Part shown: in pieces, positions 48,165 to 57,500 of the stretch
How the letters are laid out: each line of letters begins with the position of its first letter
Numbering within the stretch: position 1 is the stretch's first letter
Source of the DNA: VRUE01 sp963704505
Lineage (GTDB): Bacteria; Actinomycetota; Thermoleophilia; Solirubrobacterales; 70-9
Assembly (NCBI GenBank): GCA_963704505.1
Contig: OY969912.1
Location: forward strand, 2,914,001 to 2,978,000
DNA length: 64,000 bases
Direction: 5' to 3'
Translations under genes and position numbers: made by a program
The notes under the pieces: model-generated
What the model saw: only the letters and a program-made list of their open reading frames with translations
The model's database searches: none
What the model was told of the DNA's origin: nothing

Positions 48165-51100
48165 ATGGTCGACCAGTTCAAGGACGATGCCGAGCGCAAG
48201 CAGGTGACGGTCCTCTTCGCCGACGTGATGGGCTCGATGGACCTGGCCGAGCAGCAGGACCCCGAGGAGTGGCGCAAGATCATGCAGCGCTTCTTCTCGA
48301 TCCTGACCGAGGCGGTCGAGCGCTTCGACGGGACGGTCGACAAATTCACGGGCGACGGGATCATGGCCATCTTCGGAGCGCCGGTCTCCTTCGAGGACCA
48401 CGCGCCACGCGCCTGTTACTCCGCCCTGCAGATGCTCGAGGACGTCGCCGGGTACGCCGGCGAGCTGCGCCGCGAGCAGGGCCTCAACTTCTCGGTCAGG
48501 GTCGGAATCAACTCGGGCGAGGTGGTCGCCGGCGCGATCGGCGCCGGCGGCGACGGCGCTTACACGGCGATCGGCCACACGGTCGGGCTGGCGCAGCGGA
48601 TGGAGGCGCTTGCCGAGCCGGGCAAGGCCTACCTGACCGACCAGGCAGCGGAGCTGGCGCGTGGGTACCTGGCCCTGGAGGACCTCGGGGAGTTCGAGAT
48701 CAAGGGCGCCAGCCGTCCGATCCCCGTCTTCGAGCTGGCCGGGATCGGAGAGGCCCGTTCGCGCCTGGACCGCTCCCGCGAGCAGGGCTTCTCCCGTTTC
48801 GTCGGCCGCTCGGAAGAGCTCGCGGCCTTCGAGGCCGCGCTCGCCGACGCCAACGAGAGCCGCGGCTCGGTGCTGGGCGTCGTCGCCGACCCCGGGATCG
48901 GCAAGAGCCGTCTGTGCTTCGAGTTCGCCGAGCAATGCCGGGCGCGGGGGATCGAAGTCTTCGAGGCCCAGGCCCAGGCCCACGGAAGGACCATCCCCTT
49001 CATGCCCGTCCTGCAGATGCTGCGCGCGTACTTCGGGATCGGCGACCGCGAACCGGAACGACAGGCCCGCGAGAAGATCGCCGGGCGGGCCCTGCTGCTC
49101 GACCCCGGGTTCGCCGAGGACCTGCCGATCATCTTCGACTTCCTCGGCGTCCCCGACCCCGACCGCCCGGTGCCGCCGATGAGCGCCGAGGCACGCCAGC
49201 GTGCCCTCGGCGGGTTCGTCTGCCGCCTCGTGAACTCGCCCAACCGGCGCAGCACCGTGGTCGTCCTGATCGAGGACCTCCACTGGATCGACGAGGCGAG
49301 CGGTGCGATGTTGGGGGAGCTGGTCGGCTCCGTCGAGGGCACGAGCACGCTGGCGATCGTCAACTTTCGGCCCGAGTACAAGCCCGAATGGGGCGACTCC
49401 CCCTCATTCCGCCGACTCGACCTCGAGCCGCTCGCCGAACGCGCGACCGGCGAGATGCTCCGCGACCTGGCCGGCGAGGACCCCTCGCTCGACGGCCTCG
49501 CCGAGCTCGTCCACGAGCGCGCCCGGGGCAACCCTTTCTTCGTAGAGGAGATCGTCCGCGAGCTATCCGAGGCGGGCTTCCTGGAGGGCGAGCGCAGCCA
49601 CTACCGACTGGCGCGCCCGGTCGAGGATGCCGGCGTCCCGACCACGGTCCAGGCAATCCTCACGGCGAGGATCGACCGCCTCAGCCCCGACGCCAAGCAA
49701 CTGCTCCAGGTCGCCTCGGTGGTCGGCAAGGAAGGGGGAGCGCGGGCACTGCAGCTGACCGCCGGCCTCGCCCCTGATGAGCTCGAGCCGACGCTCGCCG
49801 AGCTGATCGAGGCCGGTTTCCTCTACGACGCCGAGGTCTATCCCGAACGGATCCTCGCCTTCCGCCACCCCCTGACCCGCGAGGTCGCCTACGGGACGCA
49901 GCTCGCCGACCGCCGCGAAGCGAGCCACGCGGCGACGGCCCGCGCCATCGTCGAGCTCGAGCCCGAGCGCCACGACGAGCTCGCGGCGCTGATCGCCCAG
50001 CACATGGAGTCCGGGGGCGAAACCCGCGAGGCCGCCCGCTGGTCGGCCCGCGCCGCCTACTGGACCGGCAGCAGCGAGCCGGTCGAGGCGATGAGGCTCT
50101 GGCAGACGGTGACGCGGCTTTCCGACGAGCTCGAGCGGAGTGACGAGAGCGACGCACTTGGAGTGATGTCCCGGCTGCAGCAGATCGACTACTCGTGGCG
50201 GCTCGGAATGGACCGTGAGGAAGAGCGGCGTCTGGCTGCCGAAGCCGAGGAGATCGCGGTCCGGACCGACAACCGCCACGCCCTGGCGCTGCTGAAGATG
50301 GCGACCCGGGCCCGCCCGGGCCTGGTCCAGACGACCGATGAATGGCGCGACAACGCGGACGAGGCGGTCCGCCTCGCCGATGAGTCCGGCGACCTGCACC
50401 TGCGCGTCGCGATCCGCACGGCGAGCTCCTACGCGAGGCTGTTCGGAGGCGACCTCGACGGCTTCGAGGAGATCCTCGACGATGTTCTCGAGCTAGCCGG
50501 CGATGATCTGAGGACCGGCGAGTTGATCGTGATCGGCAACCCCGTCTCCTGGGCCCTGATGGGCAAGGCCATGGTCAGGCGCGAGCGGGGCGAAACCAAG
50601 GAGTGCGAGGAGCTCTGCGAAAGGGCGTTGCGGATCGCCGAGCAGGAGGGAGACCCGGAGACCGCGAGCTGGATCCGGGGCTGCCAGACGCTGGCGAGGT
50701 GCCAGGCCGGGGACATCGAGGGGGCGAACGCGATAGCCCGTCGCAACTGCGAGCTGACCGAGCGACTCGGCGACGTCTTCTCCCGCAGCGTGGCTCTCTC
50801 CAACCTCGCAATCACCGAGCTCGCGGCGGAGGATCACGCGGGGGCGCTCGCCTCGATCGAGGAAGCCGATCAGCTCTACCGCGAGGCGATGGGAACCGCC
50901 GGCGAGATGGAGACCTGGCGTGACGCGATCCGTGCCGAAGCGCTGCTCGGGGTCGGACGGGTGAACGAGGCGGCCGAGGTCGCCGGGCATGCCGTCGGGG
51001 TCGGGCGCGAGCGAGGCATGCTCTGGTCGCTGCCGCTGGCGCTGCTGGCTCTCGGGCGGGCGAGCGCCGCCCGTGGCGATGGGGACGAGGCGCGCGATGC

Positions 51101-51200
51101 ATTGGAAGAGGGCGCGGTGCTGGCCCGCCGGAGGGGAGTCACCCCCCAGCAGGACGCGATCGAAGAGGCCCTCCGCTCGATCGGCGCGGGAGCACGGTGA
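48165..51200 (+). CDS. Class III nucleotidyl cyclase-domain, AAA-ATPase, TPR protein
   Basis: A ~1011-residue signalling protein. Residues ~10-200 are a class III cyclase domain: VTVLFADVMGSMDLAE and VDKFTGDGIMAIFGAP keep the metal aspartates and the purine lysine, but the transition-state region reads AIGHTVGLAQRME instead of GDxVNxAxR, so Asn is Gly and catalysis is doubtful. Next is an AAA/STAND ATPase (Walker A GVVADPGIGKSRL, Walker B VVVLIEDLHW) and then ~350 residues of TPR-like helices. It looks like a sensor-regulator. Its stop overlaps the epimerase start by 4 nt. Confidence 0.88.
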   Translation: MVDQFKDDAERKQVTVLFADVMGSMDLAEQQDPEEWRKIMQRFFSILTEAVERFDGTVDKFTGDGIMAIFGAPVSFEDHAPRACYSALQMLEDVAGYAGELRREQGLNFSVRVGINSGEVVAGAIGAGGDGAYTAIGHTVGLAQRMEALAEPGKAYLTDQAAELARGYLALEDLGEFEIKGASRPIPVFELAGIGEARSRLDRSREQGFSRFVGRSEELAAFEAALADANESRGSVLGVVADPGIGKSRLCFEFAEQCRARGIEVFEAQAQAHGRTIPFMPVLQMLRAYFGIGDREPERQAREKIAGRALLLDPGFAEDLPIIFDFLGVPDPDRPVPPMSAEARQRALGGFVCRLVNSPNRRSTVVVLIEDLHWIDEASGAMLGELVGSVEGTSTLAIVNFRPEYKPEWGDSPSFRRLDLEPLAERATGEMLRDLAGEDPSLDGLAELVHERARGNPFFVEEIVRELSEAGFLEGERSHYRLARPVEDAGVPTTVQAILTARIDRLSPDAKQLLQVASVVGKEGGARALQLTAGLAPDELEPTLAELIEAGFLYDAEVYPERILAFRHPLTREVAYGTQLADRREASHAATARAIVELEPERHDELAALIAQHMESGGETREAARWSARAAYWTGSSEPVEAMRLWQTVTRLSDELERSDESDALGVMSRLQQIDYSWRLGMDREEERRLAAEAEEIAVRTDNRHALALLKMATRARPGLVQTTDEWRDNADEAVRLADESGDLHLRVAIRTASSYARLFGGDLDGFEEILDDVLELAGDDLRTGELIVIGNPVSWALMGKAMVRRERGETKECEELCERALRIAEQEGDPETASWIRGCQTLARCQAGDIEGANAIARRNCELTERLGDVFSRSVALSNLAITELAAEDHAGALASIEEADQLYREAMGTAGEMETWRDAIRAEALLGVGRVNEAAEVAGHAVGVGRERGMLWSLPLALLALGRASAARGDGDEARDALEEGAVLARRRGVTPQQDAIEEALRSIGAGAR

Positions 51201-52183
51201 GCGGTGAGGCCGCCTTCGTCACCGGCGGCTCCGGCTTCATCGGCGGGCATCTGATCCGGCGGCTGGTCGGCGAAGGGCGGCCGGTGCGGGCCCTGGCCCG
51301 ATCCGAGGCCGCCGCCGGGACGGTCGTGGCGTTCGGCGCCGAAGCGGTGCGGGGCGACCTCTCCGACCGCGCCTCGCTTACCGCCGGCGCGACGGGTTGC
51401 GAGGTGGCCTTCCACTTGGCGGCCCAGCTGGGCGAGTGGGGCGACTGGGACGATTTCGAGCAGGGCAACGTGACCGGCACCCGCAACACGCTCGAGGCGT
51501 GCGCGGAGGCGGGCGTCCGCCGCTTCGTCCACTGCGGCACCGAGGCGGCGCTGATGGCCGGCGAGCCGCTCGTCCACGTCGATGAGACGGCGCCCCTGCG
51601 CCCCGACTCGAAGGCGCCCTACCCGGCCACCAAGGCCAAAGCCGAGATCGCCGTGCGCGAAGCGAGTCGCGAGGGCTTCGAGGCCGTGGTGCTGAGGCCG
51701 CGGTTCGTCTGGGGCAAGGGCGACACGACGCTGCTGCCCGAGATGGTCTCGACGGTCGAGGCCGGCAAATGGGCGTGGATCGGCGGCGGCCGCACCGTCA
51801 CCGACACCGCCCACGTCGACAACGTCGTCGAGGGCCTGGTCCTGGCGGCCGAGCGGGGCCGGGCCGGCGAGGCCTACTTCCTCACCGACGACGAGCCGGT
51901 CGTCTTCCGCGAGTTCGTCACCGAGATGCTCCGGACCCAGGGAGTCGAGCCGCCCGACCGCAGCCTCCCCGGCTGGACCGCGGCGCCGCTGGCCACGATC
52001 GCCGAAGGCGCCTGGCGGCTGCTGCCGCTCTCCGGCGAACCGCCGATGAACAAGTTCCGCTCCTGGCTCCTCACCCAGGAATGCACCATCGACATCTCCA
52101 AGGCGAAGGCCGAGCTCGGCTATGCGCCGCTCGTCTCGCACGAGCGGGGGCTGGAGGAGATGCGGGCGGCCGCGGGGAGCTAG
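51197..52183 (+). CDS. NAD-dependent epimerase / 3-beta-HSD-like extended SDR
   Basis: A 328-residue extended SDR: VTGGSGFIGGHLIRRL (NAD motif), FHLAAQLG, and a YPATKAKAE catalytic stretch (Y-x3-K). It resembles sterol/hopanoid-type 3-beta-hydroxysteroid dehydrogenases and dihydroflavonol reductases. GTG 51197 overlaps the cyclase gene stop (GTGA). It ends on CTAG shared with the convergent gene. The substrate is not assignable. Confidence 0.85.
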   Translation: MSGEAAFVTGGSGFIGGHLIRRLVGEGRPVRALARSEAAAGTVVAFGAEAVRGDLSDRASLTAGATGCEVAFHLAAQLGEWGDWDDFEQGNVTGTRNTLEACAEAGVRRFVHCGTEAALMAGEPLVHVDETAPLRPDSKAPYPATKAKAEIAVREASREGFEAVVLRPRFVWGKGDTTLLPEMVSTVEAGKWAWIGGGRTVTDTAHVDNVVEGLVLAAERGRAGEAYFLTDDEPVVFREFVTEMLRTQGVEPPDRSLPGWTAAPLATIAEGAWRLLPLSGEPPMNKFRSWLLTQECTIDISKAKAELGYAPLVSHERGLEEMRAAAGS

Positions 52184-52743
52184 CGGACCGGCTGGACCTG
52201 GCCGTCGAGCACCAGGTCGAGGGCGTGTTTCGGCGAGGGGTCATAGACCTCGACCTCGTAGGCCGAGCCTGGCCAGGCCAGGTAGACGCTGTTGGGGCGG
52301 GCGGTGCTCAGGTACGCCAGGCCGCCACGCGGAAGGTCGCGGGTGATCGCGTCGGCGCCCCTGGCCTGTTTGCGTAGGGCCGAAAGGGCAGCCGGGACCG
52401 GGTAGGTGCCGACCGTGGTGAACCGCGCGGTCTGATCGCCGACGGCGGAACCTGCGTCGAGGTAGCGGATGTAGATCCGGCCGTCTCGCGCATGGGTCAG
52501 CTCGAGGCTCGCGTCTGCCGCCGGGCTGCCGGCCCAGTAGACGTCGTGGCCGACGGAGGCGCTCAGGGCTCGCAGCTGCTCGACGCCGACCGCCTGCGGG
52601 GTGCCGACCTCAGGTGATGTGTCGCCGCTCCGCCCGAAGGCGAGCCAGGCGACCAGGGCCAGGGCGGCAACGGCCGCGACCACGACGGCCAGACGGCGGC
52701 CGGGGTGCGGAAAATTGCGAAATGCGATCGTTTCGCCGGTCAC
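52180..52743 (-). CDS. Membrane-anchored protein, unknown function
   Basis: A 187-residue protein with an N-terminal cytoplasmic segment, one membrane helix (RRLAVVVAAVAALALVAWLAFG) and an extracytoplasmic domain of about 140 residues (GHDVYWAGSPAADASLELTHARDGRIYIRYLDAG). GTG start (52743), seven nucleotides after the end of the collagen-like gene on the same strand. No family recognised. Confidence 0.6.
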   Translation of the reverse strand: MTGETIAFRNFPHPGRRLAVVVAAVAALALVAWLAFGRSGDTSPEVGTPQAVGVEQLRALSASVGHDVYWAGSPAADASLELTHARDGRIYIRYLDAGSAVGDQTARFTTVGTYPVPAALSALRKQARGADAITRDLPRGGLAYLSTARPNSVYLAWPGSAYEVEVYDPSPKHALDLVLDGQVQPVR

Positions 52744-52749
52744 GAACCC

Positions 52750-54204
52750 TTACTTCCCCGCGGACTCGGCAGCTTCCTTTTCGGCAATTTCCTTTTCGGA
52801 GGCTTCTTCGCCTTCTTCGGCTTCTTCTCCCTTGCCCGATCCGGAACAGACCACGTAGGCCGTATAGACGCCGGCCTGGGAACGGACCCGCCATCCGGTG
52901 GGCCGCTGGCCGTTGGAGGAAAGCTTGCCCTTCGTGATCGGAGCGGAGATCTCGAGCGCGCCGCCCTTCTCGTCCATCGAGCCGCCGCCGGCGATCGCGA
53001 TCGGCATCGATTCCGGGCAGTTGGCGTCCGCGGGCTCGCCCTCGGCCCCGCGCGCGGTGATCACCCGCACGTCGCCGACGCCGCCCTTTCCGGGTGGGCC
53101 TTCGGGCCCGGGTTCCCCCGGGGGGCCTTCCAGGCCGGGAGAGCCTTCGGCGCCGGGGGGTCCTTCCGGCCCGGCGGGGCCTTCAGGACCGGCCGAACCT
53201 TCGGGCCCTTGAGCCCCTTCCGCGCCGGGAGATCCTTCCGGGCCTTCCAGGCCGGGCCGGCCTTCGGGGCCGGGGGGCCCTTCGAGGCCGGCCGGTCCTT
53301 CGGGGCCGATCGGGCCCTGCGGGCCTTCGGGGCCCGGTTCGCCGGCGACGCCGGGCAGGCCGGCTTCCCCTTGAAGTCCGTCTTCGCCCCGCGGGCCGGG
53401 CAGGCCGATCGGCCCTTCGGGGCCGGGAGGGCCTTCGGCGCCAGGGGCTCCGTCGGCGCCCGCCGCGCCGGGCGCACCGGCGGGACCTTCGGCTCCGGGG
53501 AGACCATCGGCGCCCGCCGGACCTTCGGCGCCGGGCGCACCGGCAGGGCCTTCGGGACCGGCGGAGCCCGCCGCACCGGCAGCACCAGCCGCGCCGGCGG
53601 GACCTTCGGCGCCGGGCGCACCGCCAGGACCTTCGGGACCGGCTGATCCTGCTGCACCGGCAGCGCCGGCCGCGCCCGCGGGGCCGGTGGGCCCTTCAGG
53701 TCCAGGCGCACCGCCGGGACCTTCAGGACCCGCTGAGCCTGCCGCACCGGCGGGGCCGGGGGCGCCAGGGGCGCCAGGCGCACCGTCGCTTCCGTTGGTC
53801 CCGTCTCTCCCGTTCGTTCCATCAACTCCGTTCGTTCCGTCAATTCCGTTAGTCCCATCGGTTCCGTTAGTCCCGTTAATTCCTTTCGTGCCGTCGGTCC
53901 CGTTGGCGCCGTCGGTCCCGTTGGTGCCATTTGTGCCTGGGGCGCCGGTCGCGCCGGTCGCGCCACGCGGGCCGGTCACCCAGATGATTCGTCGCTCCCC
54001 GTGACGGCAGTCTTTGTCCCGGGGGACCAGCCGCATGGCCGCCTTCGCCCGGTGCGCGGTGCTGCCGTGCTTCTGCACGCAGGCGGAGACGATTCCTGCC
54101 TCGGCCGCCGGCGCCTGAAGCGCCAGGGCGAGCAGCGGGGTCGCGCTCGCGATGAGGAACGGGCGTAGGCCGGCGAAGCCAGGTCTATGGGTAGGACGAG
54201 ACAC
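52750..54204 (-). CDS. Secreted collagen-like (Gly-X-Y) protein
   Basis: A 484-residue protein with an N-terminal signal segment (LRPFLIASATPLLALALQAPAAEA), a ~45-residue Cys-containing head, about 300 residues of Gly-X-Y triplets, and a ~100-residue C-terminal head ending in an acidic EEAEEGEEASEKEIAEKEAAE stretch. The collagen part has two sections: a short Asn/Thr/Asp-rich block (NGTDGTNG type) and a long Pro/Glu/Ala-rich block (GPEGPGGAPG type). Bacterial collagen-like proteins form surface triple helices, and the heads nucleate trimers. It has no LPXTG anchor. Start GTG 54204. Confidence 0.88.
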   Translation of the reverse strand: MSRPTHRPGFAGLRPFLIASATPLLALALQAPAAEAGIVSACVQKHGSTAHRAKAAMRLVPRDKDCRHGERRIIWVTGPRGATGATGAPGTNGTNGTDGANGTDGTKGINGTNGTDGTNGIDGTNGVDGTNGRDGTNGSDGAPGAPGAPGPAGAAGSAGPEGPGGAPGPEGPTGPAGAAGAAGAAGSAGPEGPGGAPGAEGPAGAAGAAGAAGSAGPEGPAGAPGAEGPAGADGLPGAEGPAGAPGAAGADGAPGAEGPPGPEGPIGLPGPRGEDGLQGEAGLPGVAGEPGPEGPQGPIGPEGPAGLEGPPGPEGRPGLEGPEGSPGAEGAQGPEGSAGPEGPAGPEGPPGAEGSPGLEGPPGEPGPEGPPGKGGVGDVRVITARGAEGEPADANCPESMPIAIAGGGSMDEKGGALEISAPITKGKLSSNGQRPTGWRVRSQAGVYTAYVVCSGSGKGEEAEEGEEASEKEIAEKEAAESAGK

Positions 54205-54263
54205 GGCCTTACATGCTTCGGCCGGAGAGGGTGTGCGCCTTTAGCCCCGGTGCGACTTTGCCG

Positions 54264-54968
54264 CTATGGCTTACGGGCGGATCGCTGCCGCTCCAACTCG
54301 GCGACCATCAGCTTCGTGTGCAGGGCGGCGATCAGGTCCTGCAGGGGTTGTGAGCCCGCTTCGAGCATTTCGACCACCCGCTCGGGTGAGACCTCCCCGG
54401 CGAGGCGATCCATGACGATGCCGACCTCCTCGCTGACCAATGCTTCGATCGCGCTCTTGTAGCGAAGGGTGTCGTAGACGGTGAAACCGATCTCCTCGTC
54501 ATAGCCACTCGCGCGGAAGCGGCTGATCGCCTCGATGATCTTCACGTCCGATGGCGAGTAGCCGCGGCTGTTGGGGCTGAGCACCTCGAGGTCCTCGAGG
54601 CGGTCGAGAACCTCCTTGGGCACGCCGTAGCGCTCGCGGGCCTCGGCGGCGCTGGTGCGGGTGCGCTCGCCCGCCAGGGCCCGGTCGAGGATGCGGTCCT
54701 CGAGCTCCAGCAGGGCCTTGGCCCGCTCGGGGTCCTCGTCGAGCACCGACTTGATCGCCCGCAGCGGCATGAAGCGCTCCTCCTGGAGCTGCTTGATCAG
54801 CCGGATCCGGTCGACGAACTCGGGCGGGTAGTAGGCCATGTTGCGACTCGTCTTCACCGGCTCGGGGAGCAGGCCCTCACGCAGGTAGTGCTTGATCGTC
54901 GGCGCCGGCACGCCGGAGGCCTCGGCCAGCTCGCCCATCCGGAGCATGTCGCCGTTGCCGGTGCTCAC
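54264..54968 (-). CDS. MerR-family transcriptional regulator
   Basis: A 234-residue regulator with an N-terminal MerR winged helix (MGELAEASGVPAPTIKHYLREGLLPEPVKTSRNMAYYPPEFVDRIRLIKQL) and a ~150-residue C-terminal domain with no metal cysteines. GTG 54968 overlaps the CoA-transferase stop by 4 nt (GTGA), so it is the last gene of the five-gene operon and probably controls it. Confidence 0.88.
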   Translation of the reverse strand: MSTGNGDMLRMGELAEASGVPAPTIKHYLREGLLPEPVKTSRNMAYYPPEFVDRIRLIKQLQEERFMPLRAIKSVLDEDPERAKALLELEDRILDRALAGERTRTSAAEARERYGVPKEVLDRLEDLEVLSPNSRGYSPSDVKIIEAISRFRASGYDEEIGFTVYDTLRYKSAIEALVSEEVGIVMDRLAGEVSPERVVEMLEAGSQPLQDLIAALHTKLMVAELERQRSARKP

Positions 54969-56200
54969 GCGCGGAAGGTGACGCTGGGGTCGGTGCCGGG
55001 GCCGGCGGCGGCGCCGGAGTCGAGCATCGCCGCGACCTCGTCGTCGGTGTACCCGGCCTCGCGCAGGGCCTCGCCGGTGTGCTCGCCGAGGGCCGGCGCC
55101 GGCCGGGTCGGGTCGCCGGGGGTGCGGCTGAGCTTGACCGGGACGCCGAGCTGGCGGACCGGGCCGAAGCGCGGCTGCTCCATCTCGACGACCATCTCGC
55201 GCGCCCGGACCAGCTCCGAGTCGAGCGCCTCGTCGAGGTCGAGCACCGGCTCGATGCAGCAGTCGTGCTCGTCGTTGAAGACGCGCCACTCCTCGCGGGT
55301 GCGTGCGCGGAAGACCTCGGCGACCTGCCCCCATCCCTCCGAGCCCGGCGCCTCGAACTGCGCCGCGATCAGGTCCTCGCGCCCGACGCCGGCACAGAAG
55401 GCCGCCCAGAACTTCGGCTCGAGCGCCCCGCACGTCACCCAGCCGTCGGCGGCCTCGTATGGCATGTAACAGACGAGCCCGCCCGCGAGCTGCTGCTCGC
55501 CGCGGCGCGGGACCTCGCCGTCGCAGAAGTAGCGGCCGGCGACCAGCGCGAGCCAGGAGAGGGCGCCGTCGGCCATCGAGACGTCGACGAACTGGCCCTC
55601 GCCCGAGCGCCGACGCTCGTGGAGGGCCGCCATGACGCCGAAGGCGGCCATCAGCGCACCGCCGCCGAGGTCGGCGATCTGACCGCCCGACTGCACCGGC
55701 GGCCCGTCCTTGGCCCCGGTCAGCCCGAGCAGGCCGACCAGGCCCAGGTAGTTCATGTCGTGCCCGGCGCGCCGGGCGTTAGGGCCGTCCTGCCCGTACC
55801 CGGTGATCGCGCAGAAGACCACGCCCGGGTTGGCGTCGCGCATCCGCTCGTAGCCGACGCCGAGCTTGTCGAGAACGCCCGGCCGAAAGCCATCGAGGAC
55901 GACGTCATGGCGTTCGACCAGCCGCAGTAGGGCCTCGCGGCCCCGCTCGGACTTGAGGTCGAGGCGGACCGAGCGCTTACCGCGGTTGAGCGCCAGATAG
56001 AGCGAGGAGCGGGTGCCCAGCTCCTGGTCCGCCTCGTCCCCGTAATAGGGGGGGGCCCAGCGGATGTAGTCGCCCATGCCCGTGTCCTCGACCTTCAGCA
56101 CCTCGGCGCCGAGGTCGGCGAGCAGCAGCGAGCAGAACCCGCCCGGCAGCAGCCGCGTCAGGTCGAGGACGCGGATGTCGGAGAGCGGCAGGTCGCTCAC
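54965..56200 (-). CDS. CaiB/BaiF CoA-transferase family, alpha-methylacyl-CoA racemase type
   Basis: A 411-residue type III CoA-transferase-fold protein. RVLDLTRLLPGGFCSLLLADLGAEVLKVE is the family start. The catalytic His and Asp of the methylacyl-CoA racemase branch are visible as RAGHDMNYLGLVGLL and IADLGGGAL. It would invert the 2-methyl centre of branched acyl-CoAs. I chose GTG 56200, which overlaps the OsmC stop (GTGA); the longer frame from 56311 reads through the OsmC gene. Confidence 0.85.
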   Translation of the reverse strand: MSDLPLSDIRVLDLTRLLPGGFCSLLLADLGAEVLKVEDTGMGDYIRWAPPYYGDEADQELGTRSSLYLALNRGKRSVRLDLKSERGREALLRLVERHDVVLDGFRPGVLDKLGVGYERMRDANPGVVFCAITGYGQDGPNARRAGHDMNYLGLVGLLGLTGAKDGPPVQSGGQIADLGGGALMAAFGVMAALHERRRSGEGQFVDVSMADGALSWLALVAGRYFCDGEVPRRGEQQLAGGLVCYMPYEAADGWVTCGALEPKFWAAFCAGVGREDLIAAQFEAPGSEGWGQVAEVFRARTREEWRVFNDEHDCCIEPVLDLDEALDSELVRAREMVVEMEQPRFGPVRQLGVPVKLSRTPGDPTRPAPALGEHTGEALREAGYTDDEVAAMLDSGAAAGPGTDPSVTFRA

Positions 56201-56613
56201 TCGGGCTTGACCTCGACCGGGAAGTTGACCGAGTTGGAAATGAAACAGCGGGCATGAGCTTCGTGGTGCAGAGCGGCGGCGGTCTGCTCGTCGGGCGCCT
56301 CGCCCTTCCACTCGACCCGGGGGCGCAGCGTCGCCGAGGTGAAGTGGTCGTCGTCGAGCGTCGCCTCGGCGGTGTCCTCGTAGGCGGCGATCTTCAGGCC
56401 CTCCTTGCGGGCCAGGGCGAGGAACCAGAGCATGTGACAGGAGGAGAGCGCGCCGGCGAGCATCTCCTCGGGGTCCGCCTTGGTCGGGTCGCCGCCGAAC
56501 GCCGGCGCCGAGGACGAGGGCAGGACCTGGTCGGCGAGCTCGACCCGGTGGGCGCGCCGGTCGTCCTCCCCGCCTTCCCAGACCAGCTCGGCGTGGAACC
56601 TGGTCACCGCCAT
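56197..56613 (-). CDS. OsmC/Ohr family protein
   Basis: A 138-residue OsmC-fold protein: ADPEEMLAGALSSCHMLWFLALARK has the first redox Cys, and HHEAHARCFISNSVNFPVEV has the second. These proteins reduce organic hydroperoxides with the two cysteines. ATG 56613 overlaps the BKACE stop by 1 nt (TGATG); its stop overlaps the racemase start. Confidence 0.88.
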   Translation of the reverse strand: MAVTRFHAELVWEGGEDDRRAHRVELADQVLPSSSAPAFGGDPTKADPEEMLAGALSSCHMLWFLALARKEGLKIAAYEDTAEATLDDDHFTSATLRPRVEWKGEAPDEQTAAALHHEAHARCFISNSVNFPVEVKPE

Positions 56614-57500
56614 CAGGCCCTCGCCCTCTTCGGTATACCGAGCAGGCTCCGCGCCTCCTCGACCGAGGCCGGCCGCCTGCCGATGTCTTCGGCCATCTGC
56701 CGGGCTTTGCCGATCAGGTCGCCGTTGGAGCGGCACATCTCGCCGTCGGGCAGGTAGAGGTTGTCCTCGACCCCGGCGCGGACGTTGCCGCCGAGCACCA
56801 GCGAGGCGGCGAGCAGCTTCCACTGGTCGCGGGAGATGCCGATCACCTGCCACTGGTTCTCGCCTTCGGGGCCGCCGGGGATCTGGTCCGACATCACGGT
56901 GACATTGCGCGGGGTCGGCCGGATGCCGCCGGTGACGCCCATGACCAGGGAGATCTGGAGCGGTGGCTCGAGCAGCCCCATGTCGATCAGCGGGTCGAGG
57001 TTGGCGACGTGGCCGGCGTCGAAGCACTCGTGCTCCGGCTTGATCCCCAGGTCCCGCATCTCGGTGAGGAATTCGGTGATCGTGTCGAAGCTGTTCTCGA
57101 AGACCGCCTTGAAGACGAAGTCCTTGCGCCGCTTCGAGTACTTGGCGTAGTTCATCGAGCTCATGTTGAGCGCGGCTACGTCGGGCTTCAGGGCGCGCAG
57201 GTACTCGAGCCGCTTCTCGATCGGGATGCCGATCGCGCCGGTCGAGTAATTGATGATCACGTCGCCGACCTCGGCGAGGATCGCTTCGGTGATCGCCCCG
57301 AAGTCCTCGATCTCGTAGGAGGGCGTGCCGTCAGACGTCCGTGCGTGGATGTGGATCTGCGAAGCGCCCTCGTCGACGGCGCGGCGCGCCTCGGCGGCGT
57401 ACTCCTCCGGCGTGTAGGGAATCGCCGGGCACTGGTCGCGGTTGGCGATCACGCCGCTGATCGAGCAGCTGATCACCACCGGGTCGTCGAATTTGCTCAT
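56613..57500 (-). CDS. Beta-keto acid cleavage enzyme (BKACE, DUF849)
   Basis: A 295-residue TIM-barrel Zn enzyme. The metal-binding HIHAR motif (SQIHIHARTSDGTPSYEI) and the INYSTGAIG, PEHECFDAGH and GVEDNLYLPDG stretches match the 3-keto-5-aminohexanoate cleavage family (Kce, BKACE). The reaction combines a beta-keto acid with acetyl-CoA to give acetoacetate and a shorter acyl-CoA. The substrate varies widely and cannot be read here. ATG 57500 overlaps the carboxyltransferase stop (ATGA). Confidence 0.9.
   Translation of the reverse strand: MSKFDDPVVISCSISGVIANRDQCPAIPYTPEEYAAEARRAVDEGASQIHIHARTSDGTPSYEIEDFGAITEAILAEVGDVIINYSTGAIGIPIEKRLEYLRALKPDVAALNMSSMNYAKYSKRRKDFVFKAVFENSFDTITEFLTEMRDLGIKPEHECFDAGHVANLDPLIDMGLLEPPLQISLVMGVTGGIRPTPRNVTVMSDQIPGGPEGENQWQVIGISRDQWKLLAASLVLGGNVRAGVEDNLYLPDGEMCRSNGDLIGKARQMAEDIGRRPASVEEARSLLGIPKRARA

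Noticed and set aside
53080..53940. Regular short repeats that could look like a CRISPR or tandem-repeat array
   Set aside because: They are the codons of Gly-X-Y triplets in the collagen-like gene; there are no fixed-length spacers.
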